A stretch of DNA of 64,000 bases from Haliotis asinina. Taxonomy: Eukaryota > Mollusca > Gastropoda > Lepetellida > Haliotidae. The notes beneath the pieces are model-generated. The model made no database searches. It saw nothing but the letters and a program-made list of their open reading frames with translations, and was not told where the DNA came from. Below, one piece after another: positions 63,701 to 64,000 of the stretch. The first letter of the stretch is position 1. Each line of letters begins with the position of its first letter. The position numbers were made by a program, and so were the translations under genes. The stretch covers positions 28,010,001 through 28,074,000 of the forward strand of contig NC_090291.1 of the NCBI RefSeq assembly GCF_037392515.1, in the 5' to 3' direction.

Positions 63701-63970
63701 ACTGCGACTACCAAAGTGAAAGTAGCTTGCTGGGTGAGGGGAGGTAACTCTGATTATAGGTTGATATGTACTTAGAGCTTGCTTCATACAATGTATGTTT
63801 TAATACAGGAAGTTAACTCTTTCACATGTACTCATGTGATGACTTTCATGTAAACATTTCACCAAGATACAAGTTAGAAAAAGTATGAGTAATATTTCCA
63901 CATACAATTTCCGCTTCAGCTACATTTTTCTGCTTTTTCTTCTTCTTTTTCTCTTTTGTTCTGATCATGT
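48576..63970 (-). CDS. DDX27: DDX27 (Drs1-type) ATP-dependent RNA helicase, 3' 16 exons, N-terminus off the right edge
   Basis: Sixteen coding exons join in frame to 629 residues; human DDX27 is about 796, so roughly 150-200 N-terminal residues lie outside the window. Motifs in order: Lys-rich stretch; Q-motif region [12 protein letters not shown] and PTPIQ; motif I AVTGSGKT; Ia PTRELA; GG; Ib [48 protein letters not shown]; then a coiled, charged C-terminal region ([46 protein letters not shown]) specific to the Drs1/DDX27 family. All catalytic motifs are intact. DDX27 acts in the nucleolus in pre-rRNA processing of the large ribosomal subunit, unwinding RNA with ATP. Every intron shows GT-AG ends. 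Exons are listed separately. The C-terminal 25 residues differ from vertebrates. Confidence 0.95.
48784..49117. repeat. diverged copies of the 30-bp GT-rich satellite inside a DDX27 intron
   Basis: About eleven units of GACAGTCAGTGTTCCCAGG then TTGTTGTGTGT in the intron between exons 15 and 16, more diverged than the main array at 44657-46552 and without long GT runs. Confidence 0.93.
49168..49261 (-). CDS. DDX27: DDX27 visible exon 15
   Basis: 94 nt, phase 1 to 2. Encodes [20 protein letters not shown] then [12 protein letters not shown], matching the vertebrate SVFDEELTNTSKKALKQYRAG. Acceptor TTTCAG, donor GTAGGT. Confidence 0.93.
49373..49490 (-). CDS. DDX27: DDX27 visible exon 14
   Basis: 118 nt, phase 0 to 1. 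Encodes [20 protein letters not shown] then [19 protein letters not shown], matching the vertebrate block EERSQFEILKAQMFAERLAK. Acceptor CTTCAG, donor GTAAAA. Confidence 0.92.
50022..50089 (-). CDS. DDX27: DDX27 visible exon 13 (Lys-rich)
   Basis: 68 nt, phase 1 to 0. Encodes [20 protein letters not shown] then LT. It joins exon 12 directly (AAA G plus AA gives Lys-Glu), so no extra exon is needed in the 4.4-kb intron. Acceptor TTTCAG, donor GTAAGT. Confidence 0.85.
50440..51713 (-). pseudogene. DDE transposase pseudogene (IS630/Tc1/mariner type)
   Basis: Begins [20 protein letters not shown] at 51713. [12 protein letters not shown] (about 51210-51245) carries the first catalytic Asp. Around 50945-50975 it reads VMGYAPYHS where related transposases have VMDNAPYHS, so the second Asp is lost. 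[20 protein letters not shown] (about 50700-50755) keeps the final Glu. Several stops and frameshifts break the frame. Family motifs are from general knowledge. The protein cannot be active. Confidence 0.85.
51984..52385. mobile_element. nested element with 120-bp palindrome inside the right inverted repeat
   Basis: The right inverted repeat of the Tc1/mariner element stops at GGGAGATT (51979-51986) and resumes at ATTGTGAC (52386), with ATT on both sides as a possible 3-bp target duplication. The 400-bp insert contains a near-perfect palindrome at 52261-52380 (TTATCACA to TGTGATAA, loop about 11 bp) and a smaller one at 52074-52100 (GGGAGTATA, loop, TTATACTCCC). It has no coding capacity. Class unknown: foldback or Helitron-like non-autonomous elements are possible. 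Confidence 0.75.
52730..54235. repeat. 98-bp higher-order satellite in a DDX27 intron
   Basis: Sub-units of 24-25 bp (TTGAGCTCCATCATCTCACC and variants). A four-subunit higher-order unit repeats exactly every 98 bp, marked by CCCAGCATTGAGCTCCAACA at 52986, 53084, 53182, 53280, 53378, 53476 and 53574. The flanks are more irregular. It is pyrimidine-biased on the plus strand and has no coding value. Confidence 0.96.
54248..54498 (-). repeat. 49-bp tandem array copying the exon 12 splice donor
   Basis: On the plus strand the phrase ACCTTT(A/C)TC begins at 54252, 54301, 54350, 54399 and 54448, then at 54497, which is the real donor; spacing is exactly 49 bp. In the minus direction each unit reads GGGGAAAGTCTGACAGATAAAG then GTGGGAGCAG, resembling the exon end GGGGAAAGAATGGCCGAGAAAG then GTGGGAGCAG. 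The array looks derived from the exon-intron boundary. Reading past the first donor meets an in-frame stop in the first unit. Confidence 0.92.
54499..54705 (-). CDS. DDX27: DDX27 visible exon 12 (charged coiled region)
   Basis: 207 nt, phase 1 to 1. Encodes [20 protein letters not shown], then [19 protein letters not shown] and [16 protein letters not shown]. The donor GTGGGAGCAG at 54498-54489 is followed by five tandem copies of itself (see the 49-bp array). Confidence 0.94.
54985..55068 (-). repeat. partial SINE family B copy
   Basis: On the minus strand AAATGTGTCAAGCCCATTTCTGG and a tail ending ATTGCTTGAATACTGCTAAAGG then ATTCTC. Confidence 0.6.
55137..55231 (-). CDS. DDX27: DDX27 visible exon 11 (end of helicase core)
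   Basis: 95 nt, phase 2 to 1. Encodes [20 protein letters not shown] then [11 protein letters not shown]. No open frame of track length marks it; I found it from the gap between motif VI and the C-terminal region. Acceptor TTATAG, donor GTAGGG, and both junctions are in frame. Confidence 0.92.
55770..55852 (-). CDS. DDX27: DDX27 visible exon 10 (motif VI)
   Basis: 83 nt, phase 0 to 2. Encodes [20 protein letters not shown] then ARAGKSG and a split Arg. It carries the arginine finger region. Confidence 0.95.
56101..56938. mobile_element. outer inverted-repeat element (MITE-like)
   Basis: The left arm, 56101 to about 56262 (GGACTTGTATCGCTTAGAAAC ... GCAACGTCGAGGCCAAC), is the inverted copy of the right arm, about 56783 to 56938. 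Arms are about 155-160 bp with few differences. Between them are about 300 bp without a transposase-like frame, plus a second foldback element. No clear target duplication was seen. The short frame at 56221-56436 is not supported as a gene. Confidence 0.82.
56562..56781. mobile_element. inner foldback element (220-bp hairpin) nested in the outer element
   Basis: ATCACTGGCAAACCTACTCA at 56562 is the inverse of the end at 56781. The arms are about 95-98 bp, nearly perfect through GATCCGCACAAACAGACTCG, with a loop of about 24 bp (around 56660-56683). It sits at the inner edge of the outer element's right arm. Confidence 0.85.
57682..57780 (-). CDS. DDX27: DDX27 visible exon 9 (motif V)
   Basis: 99 nt, phase 0 to 0. 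Encodes [20 protein letters not shown] then [13 protein letters not shown]. Confidence 0.95.
57883..58083 (+). mobile_element. SINE family A with internal deletion and imperfect target duplication
   Basis: GACCCGTGAAGGTCCAGGTTT to AAACTCAACTCACTCACTCACTC. TAAACGCTA before it and AAACACTA after it look like an aged target duplication. The middle block with GACTTGGTTGACACATGTCATC is missing. It lies in a DDX27 intron. Confidence 0.88.
58834..58970 (-). CDS. DDX27: DDX27 visible exon 8 (motif IV)
   Basis: 137 nt, phase 1 to 0. Encodes [40 protein letters not shown] and LSQAQ. Confidence 0.95.
59478..59619 (-). CDS. DDX27: DDX27 visible exon 7 (start of C-terminal RecA lobe)
   Basis: 142 nt, phase 0 to 1. 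Encodes [20 protein letters not shown] then [20 protein letters not shown], nearly identical to the vertebrate protein. Confidence 0.95.
59700..59765 (-). repeat. 3' fragment of SINE family A
   Basis: TACTCAGCAGTATTCCAGGTA and GGTGGCGGTCTGTAAACAATT, the family A 3' core in reverse. Confidence 0.75.
59863..59962 (-). CDS. DDX27: DDX27 visible exon 6 (SAT motif)
   Basis: 100 nt, phase 2 to 0. Encodes [15 protein letters not shown] and [12 protein letters not shown]. Donor GTGAGG. Confidence 0.95.
60170..60392 (-). repeat. SINE family A copy
   Basis: GTTTTATGCCGCACTCAGCAA, GAGTCTGGACCAGACAATCC, ATGTGTCAACCAAGTTAGC, and CCTTTTATGGGAGGCATGGG in plus orientation, that is, the element in reverse. 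Confidence 0.9.
60811..60961 (-). CDS. DDX27: DDX27 visible exon 5 (GG, TPGR, DEAD)
   Basis: 151 nt, phase 1 to 2. Encodes [30 protein letters not shown] and ILVLDEAD with the following Arg split by the intron. Confidence 0.95.
60962..61678 (-). other. DDX27: DDX27 intron 4, no recognised element
   Basis: AT-rich unique sequence between exons 4 and 5 with no repeat family or gene recognised. Confidence 0.6.
61679..61852 (-). CDS. DDX27: DDX27 visible exon 4 (GKT, motif Ia)
   Basis: 174 nt, phase 1 to 1. Completes [15 protein letters not shown] and carries [15 protein letters not shown] and [14 protein letters not shown]. Confidence 0.95.
62217..62322 (-). CDS. DDX27: DDX27 visible exon 3 (Q motif and start of Walker A)
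   Basis: 106 nt, phase 0 to 1. Encodes [14 protein letters not shown] then the [14 protein letters not shown] part of motif I. The intron splits the Walker A glycine codon. Confidence 0.95.
62351..62622 (-). mobile_element. SINE family A, near full length
   Basis: In reverse: GAGTGAGTGAGTGAG tail, TTACGCTGCACTCAGCAATATT, through to GGCCTATTCTACCCTGGACCTTC at the 5' end. Confidence 0.9.
62888..63118 (+). repeat. diverged SINE family A copy
   Basis: CCTTGAAAAACCGGGTTAGAA, GTCTTCAGTAACCCATCCTTG, GATCAGGTGGTCAGGC and GCTGGAATACTGCTGAGTGT, followed by AACCAACC in place of the ACTC tail. Confidence 0.85.
63289..63381 (-). CDS. DDX27: DDX27 visible exon 2 (upstream part of Q motif)
   Basis: 93 nt, phase 0 to 0. 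Encodes [16 protein letters not shown] then [15 protein letters not shown]. The Phe of FQDM is the conserved aromatic upstream of the Q motif. Acceptor TTGCAG, donor GTAAGT. Confidence 0.93.
63577..63715 (-). repeat. tRNA-Leu/Ser-like SINE (family C), copy 2
   Basis: On the minus strand: GCAGTGGCTGAGCGGGCTAGG (A box region), GGTTCAAATC (B box), then GGGACTCAACAAAAAAGTACTAGAATTT, matching the copy at 41930-42056. Confidence 0.75.
63906..63970 (-). CDS. DDX27: DDX27 visible exon 1 (basic region)
   Basis: 65 nt, entered in phase 1 (2 nt complete a codon begun off the window) and left in phase 0. Encodes [20 protein letters not shown] and one more residue, a Lys-rich likely nucleolar signal. Acceptor TTTCAG at 63971-63976, donor GTATGTGG. 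The Met is internal, not the start. Confidence 0.85.
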
Positions 63971-64000
63971 CTGAAACCAAACATCAGGCAATGTACTTCC

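Overview
The window looks like nuclear DNA of a marine mollusc, most likely a vetigastropod such as an abalone (Haliotis). It is AT-rich, genes are interrupted by kilobase-scale GT-AG introns, and much of it is short interspersed repeats ending in an ACTC-repeat tail of a type I associate with abalone genomes. The genus is recalled knowledge, not proved here. There are no prokaryotic features, no CRISPR array, no operon and no clear functional tRNA or rRNA gene.

Two conserved genes are readable and lie tail to tail. (1) PSKH1 on the plus strand is a Ser/Thr kinase in two coding exons (19278-20165 and 36229-36609) separated by a 16-kb phase-0 intron. The joined product is 422 residues, with an MGC N-terminus suited to myristoylation and palmitoylation. 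(2) DDX27, a nucleolar DEAD-box RNA helicase of ribosome biogenesis (yeast Drs1 family), is on the minus strand in 16 visible coding exons from 63970 down to 48576. All junctions keep frame and give 629 residues. The N-terminal part lies beyond the right edge. A short terminal exon of a third, unidentified gene may sit at the left edge (129-173).

Layout: 1-18840 is gene-poor and holds Tc1-type transposase debris, a 37-bp tandem array, microsatellites and many SINE copies. 18841-41660 is the PSKH1 locus, with a CRE and an E-box upstream. 41660-48040 is the gap between the two gene ends. It is dominated by two satellites, a 30-bp unit mixed with long GT runs (44657-46552) and a 29-bp unit (46572-47458). 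48045-64000 is DDX27. Its introns carry a second patch of the 30-bp satellite, a decayed Tc1/mariner element with long inverted repeats and a second element inside one of them, a 98-bp higher-order satellite, a 49-bp array that repeats the exon's splice donor, and a nested pair of foldback elements.

The points most worth following up are the 49-bp array that copies the DDX27 donor site five times, the two nested inverted-repeat structures, the shared 3' tail of two SINE families, and the related satellites on either side of the DDX27 3' end. I found no convincing new biochemical system; the novelty is in repeat architecture.
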